The notes under the pieces: generated by a model | Told to the model about the DNA's origin: nothing | Seen by the model: the letters and a program-made list of their open reading frames with translations, nothing else | Databases searched by the model: none | Program-made: the position numbers and the translations under genes | Assembly (NCBI GenBank): GCA_015711875.1 | Contig: JACVJG010000244.1 | Location: forward strand, 1 to 5,293 | DNA from: Candidatus Solincola jinzensis | Lineage (GTDB): Bacteria; Actinomycetota; Geothermincolia; Geothermincolales; RBG-13-55-18 | Reading direction: 5' to 3' | Length of the DNA: 5,293 nucleotides | Shown: piece after piece, positions 1 to 5,293 of the stretch | Numbering within the stretch: the stretch's first letter is position 1 | Layout of the letters: every line of letters starts with the position of its first letter

Positions 1-37
1 TCTGGGATGGCGGGCATAACGCCCTGGGAAGCGCTCC

Positions 38-65
38 TTAGCGTCACCTGGTCTCGTGCTATAAT
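38..65 (+). promoter_or_regulatory. Extended -10 promoter for the sirtuin gene
   Basis: A perfect TATAAT lies at 60-65 and is preceded by TGC at 57-59, giving the TGn extended -10 motif that lets sigma-70-type polymerase start with a poor -35 box. The best -35 match is TTAGCG at 38-43 with a 16-base spacer, only three of six consensus positions. Transcription would begin near 72, leaving a leader of about 50 bases before the ATG at 122. The motif match is seen directly; promoter activity is inferred. Confidence 0.6.
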
Positions 66-110
66 CTCATGGTATGGGCTGCGGGGGGAAAGTGCCTTGA
101 GCTGGTCGGC

Positions 111-115
111 GGGAG
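111..115 (+). promoter_or_regulatory. Ribosome binding site of the sirtuin gene
   Basis: GGGAG at 111-115 lies six bases before the ATG at 122. This spacing supports that ATG as the start, and the N-terminal helix and glycine-rich NAD motif then fall at the usual distance. Confidence 0.6.
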
Positions 116-121
116 CAGATT

Positions 122-889
122 ATGGATGAGGAATGCGTCAGACGCGCAGCGCAGATGATCTTGGAGTCCATCCAGGTGGTGGCGCTCACCGGTGCGGGCA
201 TCTCCGTGGAATCCGGTATCCCGGATTTCCGCTCCCCGGGAGGTTTGTGGACCAAGTATGACCCCCTGCTCTACGGCACCTACGAGGGATTCGTCAACCA
301 CCCGGAGCGTTTCTGGGAGATGGCCAAGGAACTCAATCCCACCCTGGAGAACGCCGATCCGAACCCCGCGCATTACGCCTTGGCGGAGTTGGAAAGGCTG
401 GGCAAATTGCGGGCGGTGATAACCCAGAACATCGACCACCTCCACCAGCGCGCCGGCTCCACAGACGTGCTGGAGCTCCATGGAACCCACCGCACGGGGC
501 ATTGCATGGCCTGCAAGCGCGTCTTCACACTGGAGGAAATGAAGGAATTGAGCCGTGACGGAGACCAGGTGGCGTGCTGCCCCGATGACCAGGCGACTAT
601 CAAACCGGATGTGGTCTTCTTCGGCGAGCCCCTGGATTCGAGGGTGCTGGCGCGCGCCGCGGAGCTCGCCTCGACCTCGGACCTCATGCTGGTGGTGGGA
701 TGCAGCCTGGAGGTCTACCCGGCGGCGGCGCTTCCGGAATATACCAAGCGCAGGAGGGGCAAGCTGATCTTCGTGAACACCACCGCTACCTACCACGACC
801 AGCAGGCCGACCTCGTGTGTCTGGGCAAGGCGGGAGAAGTGCTGCCGGCGATCGTTTCCGAGTACAAGAAGGCGGCCGGCCTGGCGTGA
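122..889 (+). CDS. SIR2-family NAD-dependent protein deacylase (sirtuin)
   Basis: This 255-residue protein is the usual length of a bacterial single-domain sirtuin. The family removes acetyl or other acyl groups from lysines, using NAD+ and releasing nicotinamide and O-acyl-ADP-ribose; it is cytosolic, and no signal peptide or membrane segment is seen. Rossmann-type NAD motifs are intact: GAGISVESGIPDFRS at residues 24-38, followed by GGLW, then TQNIDHLH at 101-108 and the catalytic His120 in ELHG. GCSLEVYP (193-200) matches the usual G-T-S-L-x-V-x-P with Cys for Thr, and a C-terminal N-T-T-A-T stretch precedes AGEVLP. The small zinc domain is odd: C128-x2-C131 is normal, but the second pair reads C152-C153-P-D-D, so the usual fourth Cys is Asp156. 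The D-F-R-S-P-G-G-L-W form, lacking the Tyr/Arg pair of CobB-type desuccinylases, favours deacetylase-like activity. It has its own promoter and is followed by a 248-base spacer, so it is probably monocistronic. Family assignment is very secure; substrate is unknown. Confidence 0.95.
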   Translation: MDEECVRRAAQMILESIQVVALTGAGISVESGIPDFRSPGGLWTKYDPLLYGTYEGFVNHPERFWEMAKELNPTLENADPNPAHYALAELERLGKLRAVITQNIDHLHQRAGSTDVLELHGTHRTGHCMACKRVFTLEEMKELSRDGDQVACCPDDQATIKPDVVFFGEPLDSRVLARAAELASTSDLMLVVGCSLEVYPAAALPEYTKRRRGKLIFVNTTATYHDQQADLVCLGKAGEVLPAIVSEYKKAAGLA

Positions 890-1127
890 GGATGGGCCGC
901 GGGGTCGTCGTTCGCAGAGCTTCTTCCGGGAATGCGGGCGGAAGTATGATGGTGGTGAGTTGGCGATCGGAGTGACCGGCGGTCAAGGAGCGGGCGGCAC
1001 CACCGAGGTCTTGTTCCGGCTGCACAACCAGCTTTACAAGATCGGGTTCCCTTTTCTATCTAAGACCGGGGCGCTCGGGAGGCGAGATCGCCGGGCACGG
1101 CCCGTCGGTCATATGCGCGAGAGATAA
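888..1127 (+). pseudogene. Probable remnant of a flavodoxin-fold NAD(P)H-dependent FMN reductase / iron-sulfur flavoprotein-like gene
   Basis: One frame is open from the end of the sirtuin gene to a TAA at 1125-1127. From about 921 to 1064 it looks coding: third positions are mostly G or C and the residues are well mixed. The product contains GVTGGQGAGGTTEVLFRLH and then NQLYKIGF. This resembles the segment of NADPH-dependent FMN reductase / iron-sulfur flavoproteins where a strand leads into a glycine-rich turn and then G-x-E-x-x-L-x-x-L-x-x-x-L-x-x-x-G. The flavin-binding N-terminus is absent, no ATG or well-placed ribosome site precedes it, and after SKTGALG the residues become Arg-rich and unlike the family. 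The TAA overlaps the ribosome site of the next gene. I read it as a decayed fragment. A short TTG-initiated gene (960-1127, 55 codons) or chance are alternatives. The resemblance is from memory of the family pattern, not from an alignment. Confidence 0.4.
1033..1062 (+). promoter_or_regulatory. Possible promoter for the UPF0182 gene
   Basis: TTTACA at 1033-1038 matches five of six -35 positions. After 18 bases comes TATCTA at 1057-1062, three of six -10 positions; TCTAAG at 1059-1064 matches four but at a 20-base spacing. Transcription would start near 1069, about 70 bases before the GTG. The elements lie inside the coding-like remnant, so the match may be incidental. Confidence 0.3.
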
Positions 1128-1132
1128 GGAGG
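1125..1132 (+). promoter_or_regulatory. Perfect Shine-Dalgarno site deciding the GTG start of the UPF0182 gene
   Basis: TAAGGAGG at 1125-1132 is a full match to the anti-Shine-Dalgarno end of 16S rRNA and sits five bases before GTG at 1138. No ATG in that frame has comparable support, so the GTG start is well founded. Confidence 0.85.
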
Positions 1133-1137
1133 CAGAC

Positions 1138-4059
1138 GTGCCGGAAGAAAAGTTCCCCTGGGAGTCTCTGTTCAGAGGGGGCAGCGGAGACGGGGGTGGA
1201 TTCCCCGGCTTTTTCCGCGGCAAGGAGAAGAAAGGAACCTCTCCCACCTTAAAGGAGAGATGGGACAACATAAAGCCTCGCACCAAGTGGATAGTGGGCA
1301 TCGCCATCCTTCTGCTCGTGGCCCTTTTCTTCAGCGCTTCCTGGCTGTCTACCTTCTATACCGACCTCCTGTGGTACGACGAGGTGGGTTATACTTCCGT
1401 TTTCTGGAAGCGGATAGTCACCCAGATATGGCTCTTCTTCGCCTTCGGCCTGCTCTTTTTCGTCATCTTCTACGGCAATATAAGGCTGGCGCGTTACCTG
1501 GTCCCGCGTTACGAGAAGCCCGAGGCCAACCTTACCCCTCTGGAGGAGACTCTGCAGAACTTCCGCGAGCGCGCCGGCAAGTGGCTTGACCGGAGTTTTG
1601 TGATCTTATCCGCGGTCGTCTCCGTCATCGTGGGTTGGGCTTCCGCCGCGCAATGGGAAAAAGCGCTGATCTTTTTCAACCACGCGCCTTTCGGCAAGGC
1701 CGACCCCATCTTCGGAAAGGACATCGGATATTACGTTTTCGAGTACCCCTTCCTGCGCTACTTCGTGGGGTGGCTGATCACCTCGTTGATCTTCACCATC
1801 ATCGCCGCCGCGGTGGTGCATTTCCTATACGGAGCCATAAACTTCAACGCTTCCAAAGGCCAGCGGTTCGCCGCCCACGTCAAGGTGCATCTGTCGGTGC
1901 TGGTCGGCATCGCGTTGCTGGTTCAGGCATGGAGTTTCCGTTTGGATATGCTGAGGCTGCTGTACTCGCCGCGCGGTACGGTGATCGGAGCCAGCTATAC
2001 CGACGTGCACGCCCAGATCCCCGCCTACTGGATACTCATCGCCGCTTGTTTTGTGTGCGCCGGCCTCTTCATCCTCAACATCCGCTTCAAGGGCTGGAAG
2101 CTGCCCCTGGCCGGCGTGGTCGGCATTGTGGTGGTAGCCCTGCTGGCGGGGGGCCTCTATCCCCTGATCGTGCAGAACTACGTGGTCAATCCCAAGGAGC
2201 TAACGCGCGAGCGGGAGTATATCGGCTACAACATCGAGTTCACCCAGGACGCGTGGCGGATCCAGGACGAGGGAGAGGGCGCGGTGCTCGAGAAGAGGGA
2301 GTTCCCCGCCACCCTTGACCTCACCTACGACGATATCGTGGCCAACGCGGCGACCATCGACAACATACGGCTCTGGGACCCGCGTCAGATGAAACAGGTC
2401 TTCACGCAGCGCCAGGTGCTGCGGCAGCTCTACAACTTCAACGACGTGGACGTGGACCGCTACACCGTTTTCGACGGACGCTATACCCAGATGATGGTGG
2501 CGGGCCGCGAGCTGGTAATAGAACAACTGCGCGAGGACGCCAAGACCTGGCAGAACACCCGCCTTTCCTACACGCATGGTTACGGCATGGTCATGTCTCC
2601 CACCAACGAGAGCTCCGCGGCGGGCGACCCCAACCTGGTCATCCAGAATATCCCCCCCCAGTCCGCGGAAGGCCTGGGAGTGGAGATAGAGCGGCCGGAG
2701 CTGTATTACGGTGAACTGGTGCATGACTACGTGGTGGTGCGCACGGGGGCGGAGGAGATCGACTATCCCCTCGAGAACACCAACAAGATCGTGGACCCCT
2801 ATTACGAAGGAAAGGGGGGCGTGCCCGTTTCCAACTTCCTCAAGCGCCTGGCCTTCTCCATCCGCAACCGCGACATCACCTTCCTCTTCAGCGGCTACAT
2901 CACCGGGGAGTCGCGCCTGATGTTCAGGCGCAACATCAGGGACCGCGCCCGGGAGGTGGCGCCGTTCCTCGCCCTGGACGGCGACCCTTATCTGGTGATC
3001 ACCGACGACGGACGCCAGAAGTGGGTCCTGGATGCCTACACCACCACCGACCTCTATCCCTATTCGGAGTTCCTGGAGGTGGAGGGCGGGCGCATCAACT
3101 ACATCCGCAATTCCGTCAAGGTCGTGATCGACGCCTATGACGGCACCCTGACCTACTATCTCGTGGACCCGGAAGATCCCATCGCTGCCACCTATGCGAG
3201 GATTTTCCCCGGCCTTTTCACCTCCATGGAGGAGATGCCGCAGGATCTTAAGAAACACCTGCGCTATCCCGAGGACCTCTTCTCGGTGCAGATGGAATTG
3301 TACAAGACCTATCACATCAACGAAGTGGACGCCTTCTATCAGAAGGAAGACGTATGGGAGGTGGCCACCGAGACCTACGACGTGAACCAGGTGCAGGCGG
3401 TGACTCCCTACTACGTCATCCTCAAGCTGCCGGGCGAGGAGAAGGAGGAGATGGTCCTCATGCTCCCCTTCAACCCCAGAGGCAAGAGCAACATGGTCGA
3501 CTGGGTGGCGGCGCGCTGCGATTTTCCCAACTACGGCAGGCTGATAAACTTCACCTTCCCGCCCGGGAAGCTGGTGAAAGGCACGCAGCAATTCGAGTCC
3601 CTGGTGGACCAGAACCCCGAGATCTCCGCCCAGATAACGCTGTGGAACCAGGCCGGCTCCAGGGTCATCCGCGGAAACACCCTGGTCATCCCGGTCGAGG
3701 AATCCCTGCTCTACGTGGAGCCTCTCTACCTCGAGGCCACCAACCCGGCTATCCCGCAGCTCAGGCAGGTCATCGTGGGGTTCGGCGACGCCATCGCCAT
3801 GAAGCCCACGCTTAAGGAGGCCCTGGAGGCAATATTCGGAGCCGGGCCACAACCGCAGCCGGAGCCCGAACCTGGCCCACAGCCGCAACCCGGCCCGGAG
3901 CCGGGCGCCGATCTGGCGCAGCTCATCCAGCAGGCCAACCAGGCTTACGACGAGGCGCAGGCGGCTCTGCGCAACGGGGACTGGGCTACCTACGGGGCGA
4001 AGATGGAGCAGCTCAGCCAGATTCTCGACCAGATGGCCGCCGCCGTCCCCAGGCAATAG
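1138..4059 (+). CDS. UPF0182 family integral membrane protein, complete
   Basis: The 973-residue product is a full-length UPF0182 (COG1615) protein, a family whose biochemical role is not established as far as I know. A charged and Gly/Phe-rich cytosolic N-terminus is followed by seven hydrophobic segments at about 51-72, 95-114, 153-170, 209-231, 250-266, 296-315 and 322-345. With the N-terminus inside, this puts the roughly 560-residue remainder outside the membrane. That large domain carries the family's recognisable stretches: an E-Y-I-G-Y-N-I-E-F-T segment, F-N-D-V-D-V-D-R-Y, YTHGYG at 478-483, Y-Y-G-E-L-V-H-D-Y, the G-D-P-Y-L-V-I-T-D-D-G segment, and L-R-Y-P-E-D-L-F. Residues 903-922 form a Pro/Gln/Glu linker of two ten-residue units, and 924-973 is a predicted amphipathic helical tail, both common additions in actinobacterial members. 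The gene starts at GTG behind a perfect ribosome site, has no frameshift, and ends at TAG. Spacers on both sides suggest its own transcription unit. Family is very secure; function is unknown. Confidence 0.95.
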   Translation: MPEEKFPWESLFRGGSGDGGGFPGFFRGKEKKGTSPTLKERWDNIKPRTKWIVGIAILLLVALFFSASWLSTFYTDLLWYDEVGYTSVFWKRIVTQIWLFFAFGLLFFVIFYGNIRLARYLVPRYEKPEANLTPLEETLQNFRERAGKWLDRSFVILSAVVSVIVGWASAAQWEKALIFFNHAPFGKADPIFGKDIGYYVFEYPFLRYFVGWLITSLIFTIIAAAVVHFLYGAINFNASKGQRFAAHVKVHLSVLVGIALLVQAWSFRLDMLRLLYSPRGTVIGASYTDVHAQIPAYWILIAACFVCAGLFILNIRFKGWKLPLAGVVGIVVVALLAGGLYPLIVQNYVVNPKELTREREYIGYNIEFTQDAWRIQDEGEGAVLEKREFPATLDLTYDDIVANAATIDNIRLWDPRQMKQVFTQRQVLRQLYNFNDVDVDRYTVFDGRYTQMMVAGRELVIEQLREDAKTWQNTRLSYTHGYGMVMSPTNESSAAGDPNLVIQNIPPQSAEGLGVEIERPELYYGELVHDYVVVRTGAEEIDYPLENTNKIVDPYYEGKGGVPVSNFLKRLAFSIRNRDITFLFSGYITGESRLMFRRNIRDRAREVAPFLALDGDPYLVITDDGRQKWVLDAYTTTDLYPYSEFLEVEGGRINYIRNSVKVVIDAYDGTLTYYLVDPEDPIAATYARIFPGLFTSMEEMPQDLKKHLRYPEDLFSVQMELYKTYHINEVDAFYQKEDVWEVATETYDVNQVQAVTPYYVILKLPGEEKEEMVLMLPFNPRGKSNMVDWVAARCDFPNYGRLINFTFPPGKLVKGTQQFESLVDQNPEISAQITLWNQAGSRVIRGNTLVIPVEESLLYVEPLYLEATNPAIPQLRQVIVGFGDAIAMKPTLKEALEAIFGAGPQPQPEPEPGPQPQPGPEPGADLAQLIQQANQAYDEAQAALRNGDWATYGAKMEQLSQILDQMAAAVPRQ
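3844..3903 (+). repeat. Two tandem 30-base units coding the Pro/Gln/Glu linker
   Basis: Units 3844-3873 and 3874-3903 encode GPQPQPEPEP and GPQPQPGPEP, differing at one residue, while their codons differ at several silent positions. The linker separates the folded extracytoplasmic domain from the helical tail of the UPF0182 protein. Such Pro-rich spacers are usually extended and may reach into the cell wall. The silent differences show the duplication is not recent, or that the units are kept by selection for composition. Confidence 0.75.
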
Positions 4060-4140
4060 CGTGTACTTCTGAGCCCCGGTGCCCGATCGCGAGCGGGACA
4101 GGAGCCGAGCCTCACGCAGAGTGAATGCGGCGGCGGATCC

Positions 4141-4156
4141 CAGGTCATATGACCTG
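4141..4156. repeat. Perfect 16-bp palindrome, candidate operator
   Basis: CAGGTCATATGACCTG reads the same on both strands over all 16 bases with no central spacer; the flanking bases do not extend it. Two-fold symmetry of this size is typical of binding sites for dimeric regulators. It lies 82 bases past the UPF0182 stop and about 245 bases before the next start, which is far for a simple repressor site at the candidate promoter near 4295. No second copy was noticed in the window. The symmetry is seen directly; an operator role is inferred. Confidence 0.5.
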
Positions 4157-4197
4157 ATATCTGGCGGAACCGGACGACCCGTACGGCGCATCCTGCT

Positions 4198-4220
4198 GGC
4201 CGTGTTAACCACGCCTTTAT
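4198..4220 (+). terminator. Weak terminator-like hairpin after the UPF0182 gene
   Basis: GGC-C-GTG at 4198-4204 can pair with CACGCC at 4210-4215 (one C bulged, six pairs) around a TTAAC loop, followed by TTTAT at 4216-4220. The short stem and broken T-run make it a poor intrinsic terminator. It is the best candidate between the UPF0182 stop and the next gene, 139 bases past the stop. Confidence 0.3.
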
Positions 4221-4290
4221 CGCTAAAAACGAAGAGACGGTGGCCCGAGCCCCACAAGGACCTTTGTGACCGGTTCTTGCGGGCGGCGCA

Positions 4291-4299
4291 TGCTTTAAT
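4291..4299 (+). promoter_or_regulatory. Candidate extended -10 element for the CxxCGLP-repeat gene
   Basis: TGCTTTAAT at 4291-4299 is TGn followed by a five-of-six -10 box, the same architecture as the sirtuin promoter at 57-65. No -35 box stands at the right distance. Transcription would begin near 4306, giving a leader of about 95 bases. A second possibility is GATAAT at 4350-4355 with GTGACG at 4329-4334, whose 15-base spacing is short. Confidence 0.35.
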
Positions 4300-4388
4300 G
4301 CTCAACATATAAAGGCCGGCGCCCTGCGGTGACGATGCTAAAGAATACAGATAATGGTAATATGAGCTGGAGTACGGCTTCGCCGGCA

Positions 4389-4395
4389 GGGAGGG
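4389..4395 (+). promoter_or_regulatory. Ribosome binding site supporting the TTG start at 4402
   Basis: GGGAGGG at 4389-4395 lies six bases before TTG at 4402. The frame has a TGA stop at 4363-4365 and no ATG or GTG between that stop and the TTG. The first repeat's C-x2-C motif begins at codon 4, so the start cannot be much further downstream. Confidence 0.65.
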
Positions 4396-4401
4396 CAAGG
4401 C

Positions 4402-5293
4402 TTGAGAAGGTGCGAAACCTGCGGGCTTCCGCGCAAGCTCTCGGAGAGGTACGTGTGGCTGGGGAACGGCGTCATCCTGGCGCGCCTGGACCCCGGCATG
4501 CGCATGGTGATATTCGAGGCGGACTATTATTCGTTCGTCTGGTCCGAGCTGGAGCGCCGCTTGGGCGTCAACGCCGCGGACGCCATGATCAGGGGGCAGC
4601 AGGCAGCCACCTTTGACTACCTTAAGAACCACTTGATTTATGGATGGCGCAAGGCTGCTGTGCGATACCTTCCCACGCGGCTCGTTTTCGATACCGTCAT
4701 GAAGGAGATGACGCTGCTGGGTCTGTGCCGCATGGAGCTGCTGGCCCACCGCTGGCGGAGGTTCATAGTCCTGAGGATAAGTTCCCCCTTCGACATCATC
4801 TCCATCGCCTGGGGCGCAAAAGGGCTCCTGGAGTACGCTACGGGCAAGAAAGCCGAGGTGTCCTGGAAGAAAGAGGGAGGAGACTACGTCCTCACCGTAG
4901 CCCTTATGACCCGGGGAGACGCGACGGAAATGGATGAAAAGGATCTGGAGATCATGCGCGAAGCCAAGCAGGAGGCACTGATGGGAGGAGGTTTCATCTC
5001 CACCGGAGAGGAGAGGGGTGATCCTTGCTCTGCTTGCGGCCTTCCCCGCGCCCTTACGGAGCTGGAATGGGTGGAGGAGGAGGGCGTGATCCGCAGGCGC
5101 GACAGCGGGAGGCGTTACATCTTCTCCACCGGGCACATATTCATAGGGGTGGTACGCGACCTGGAGAGAAAGCTGGGCATGGACCTTGATACGACGGTTA
5201 TGGAGATAACCAAGGAGTTCCACCTGCGCGACCTCAGGGGCATAAACATACACACCAGGCACGGCGCCTACCGGTCAGCGGCCAGGTATCTGC
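4402..5293 (+). CDS. Unrecognised protein with tandem CxxCGLP repeats, 3' end outside the window
   Basis: The frame is open from TTG 4402 to the right edge, giving at least 297 residues. I do not recognise the gene. Its main feature is an internal duplication. Unit 1 begins with C4-x2-C7-G-L-P and unit 2 with C209-x2-C212-G-L-P. They stay alignable through LERRLGV (50-56) versus LERKLGM (254-260) and GWRKAAVRYL (81-90) versus GAYRSAARYL (288-297), a period of about 205 residues, with unit 2 cut by the window. Each unit has one Cys pair, half a zinc-ribbon site, so metal might be shared between units or subunits. The end of unit 1 (about 112-171: hydrophobic strand, then WGAKGLLEYATGKKAEV and a final strand) recalls the last part of V4R-type ligand-binding domains, but this is a weak impression. 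No signal peptide or clear membrane helix is seen, so it is probably cytosolic. Coding is well supported by codon use, ribosome site and repeat conservation. Confidence 0.75.
   Translation, partial: MRRCETCGLPRKLSERYVWLGNGVILARLDPGMRMVIFEADYYSFVWSELERRLGVNAADAMIRGQQAATFDYLKNHLIYGWRKAAVRYLPTRLVFDTVMKEMTLLGLCRMELLAHRWRRFIVLRISSPFDIISIAWGAKGLLEYATGKKAEVSWKKEGGDYVLTVALMTRGDATEMDEKDLEIMREAKQEALMGGGFISTGEERGDPCSACGLPRALTELEWVEEEGVIRRRDSGRRYIFSTGHIFIGVVRDLERKLGMDLDTTVMEITKEFHLRDLRGINIHTRHGAYRSAARYL

Larger units (their letters stand above)
4060..4401. other. Intergenic region with palindromes and candidate signals, no convincing gene
   Basis: This 342-base gap separates the UPF0182 gene from the next gene. 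It contains the 16-bp palindrome at 4141-4156, an adjacent GATATC, a weak terminator-like hairpin at 4198-4220, an inverted repeat CACAA-N6-TTGTG at 4253-4268, a candidate extended -10 element at 4291-4299 and the ribosome site at 4389-4395. An open frame of 77 codons (4079-4312, GTG start) lacks a ribosome site and has an Arg/Ser/Pro-rich product of the sort GC-rich non-coding DNA gives. Base composition is more AT-rich towards 4200-4360 than in the genes, as expected of a control region. Confidence 0.6.

Noticed and set aside
14..26. A small hairpin GGGC-ATAAC-GCCC at the left edge, considered as the terminator of an upstream gene.
   Set aside because: There are only four pairs and no T-run, and no upstream gene is visible to support it.
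59..796. A 245-codon - strand open frame opposite the sirtuin gene.
   Set aside because: It is the antisense of a gene with intact sirtuin motifs, its product resembles no family I know, and it has the His/Arg/Leu-rich look of antisense GC-rich DNA.
1092..1104. A hairpin CGGGC-ACG-GCCCG just before the UPF0182 ribosome site, considered as a terminator or attenuator.
   Set aside because: The stem is only five pairs with a three-base loop, no T-run follows, and it lies after the candidate promoter of the same gene, so a terminator call is not supported.
4079..4312. A 77-codon + strand frame with a GTG start in the spacer before the third gene.
   Set aside because: No ribosome site precedes the start, the product is Arg/Ser/Pro-rich without recognisable pattern, and the frame runs through the palindrome and the terminator-like hairpin.
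4329..4616. A 95-codon + strand ATG frame overlapping the start of the third gene.
   Set aside because: It lacks a ribosome site, and the overlapping TTG frame at 4402 has a strong site, runs to the window end and carries the conserved repeat motifs.
2200..5262. An open frame of 1020 codons on the - strand, spanning most of the UPF0182 gene, the spacer and the third gene.
   Set aside because: The UPF0182 gene and the third gene are in the same phase (1138 and 4402 differ by a multiple of three), and this - frame is codon-aligned with both. Only sense TTA, CTA or TCA codons would interrupt it, and these are rare here; it ends at a CTA Leu codon at 2200. The + frames have clear family motifs, so this is a composition artefact.

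Overview
The window is a GC-rich (roughly 60% by eye) stretch of bacterial chromosome with three genes, all on the + strand. The mix suggests a member of the Actinomycetota outside the well-known high-GC genera: a UPF0182-family membrane protein (common in Actinomycetota, also in Cyanobacteria and some Clostridia), GTG and TTG starts behind strong GGAGG-type ribosome sites, and free use of AGG (Arg) and ATA (Ile) codons despite the GC content. This placement is inference. No phage, transposon, CRISPR, tRNA or rRNA signal was seen.

Layout. 1-121 is a leader with a clear extended -10 promoter (TGC-TATAAT) and a ribosome site. 122-889 encodes a SIR2-family NAD-dependent protein deacylase (sirtuin) with intact catalytic motifs but an altered zinc-binding site (fourth Cys replaced by Asp). 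890-1137 looks like an ordinary spacer, but one frame reads as coding and resembles the glycine-rich segment of NADPH-dependent FMN reductase / iron-sulfur flavoproteins. It is probably the remnant of a lost gene. A possible promoter and a perfect Shine-Dalgarno site for the next gene lie at its end. 1138-4059 encodes a complete 973-residue UPF0182 protein: seven N-terminal membrane helices, a large domain predicted to lie outside the membrane, a tandem Pro/Gln/Glu linker and a helical tail.

4060-4401 is a 342-base non-coding region. It holds a perfect 16-bp palindrome, a weak terminator-like hairpin, a second inverted repeat, a candidate extended -10 promoter and the ribosome site of the third gene. 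4402-5293 is the 5' part of a gene starting at TTG and running off the right edge. Its product is not one I recognise. It carries a tandem duplication: two units of about 205 residues, each opening with a C-x2-C-G-L-P motif.

The genes show no obvious shared pathway. Spacers of 248 and 342 bases, each with its own signals, suggest separate transcription units rather than one operon. The least explained items are the duplicated CxxCGLP protein with the palindrome-bearing region in front of it, the flavoprotein-like remnant, and the sirtuin's unusual zinc site.
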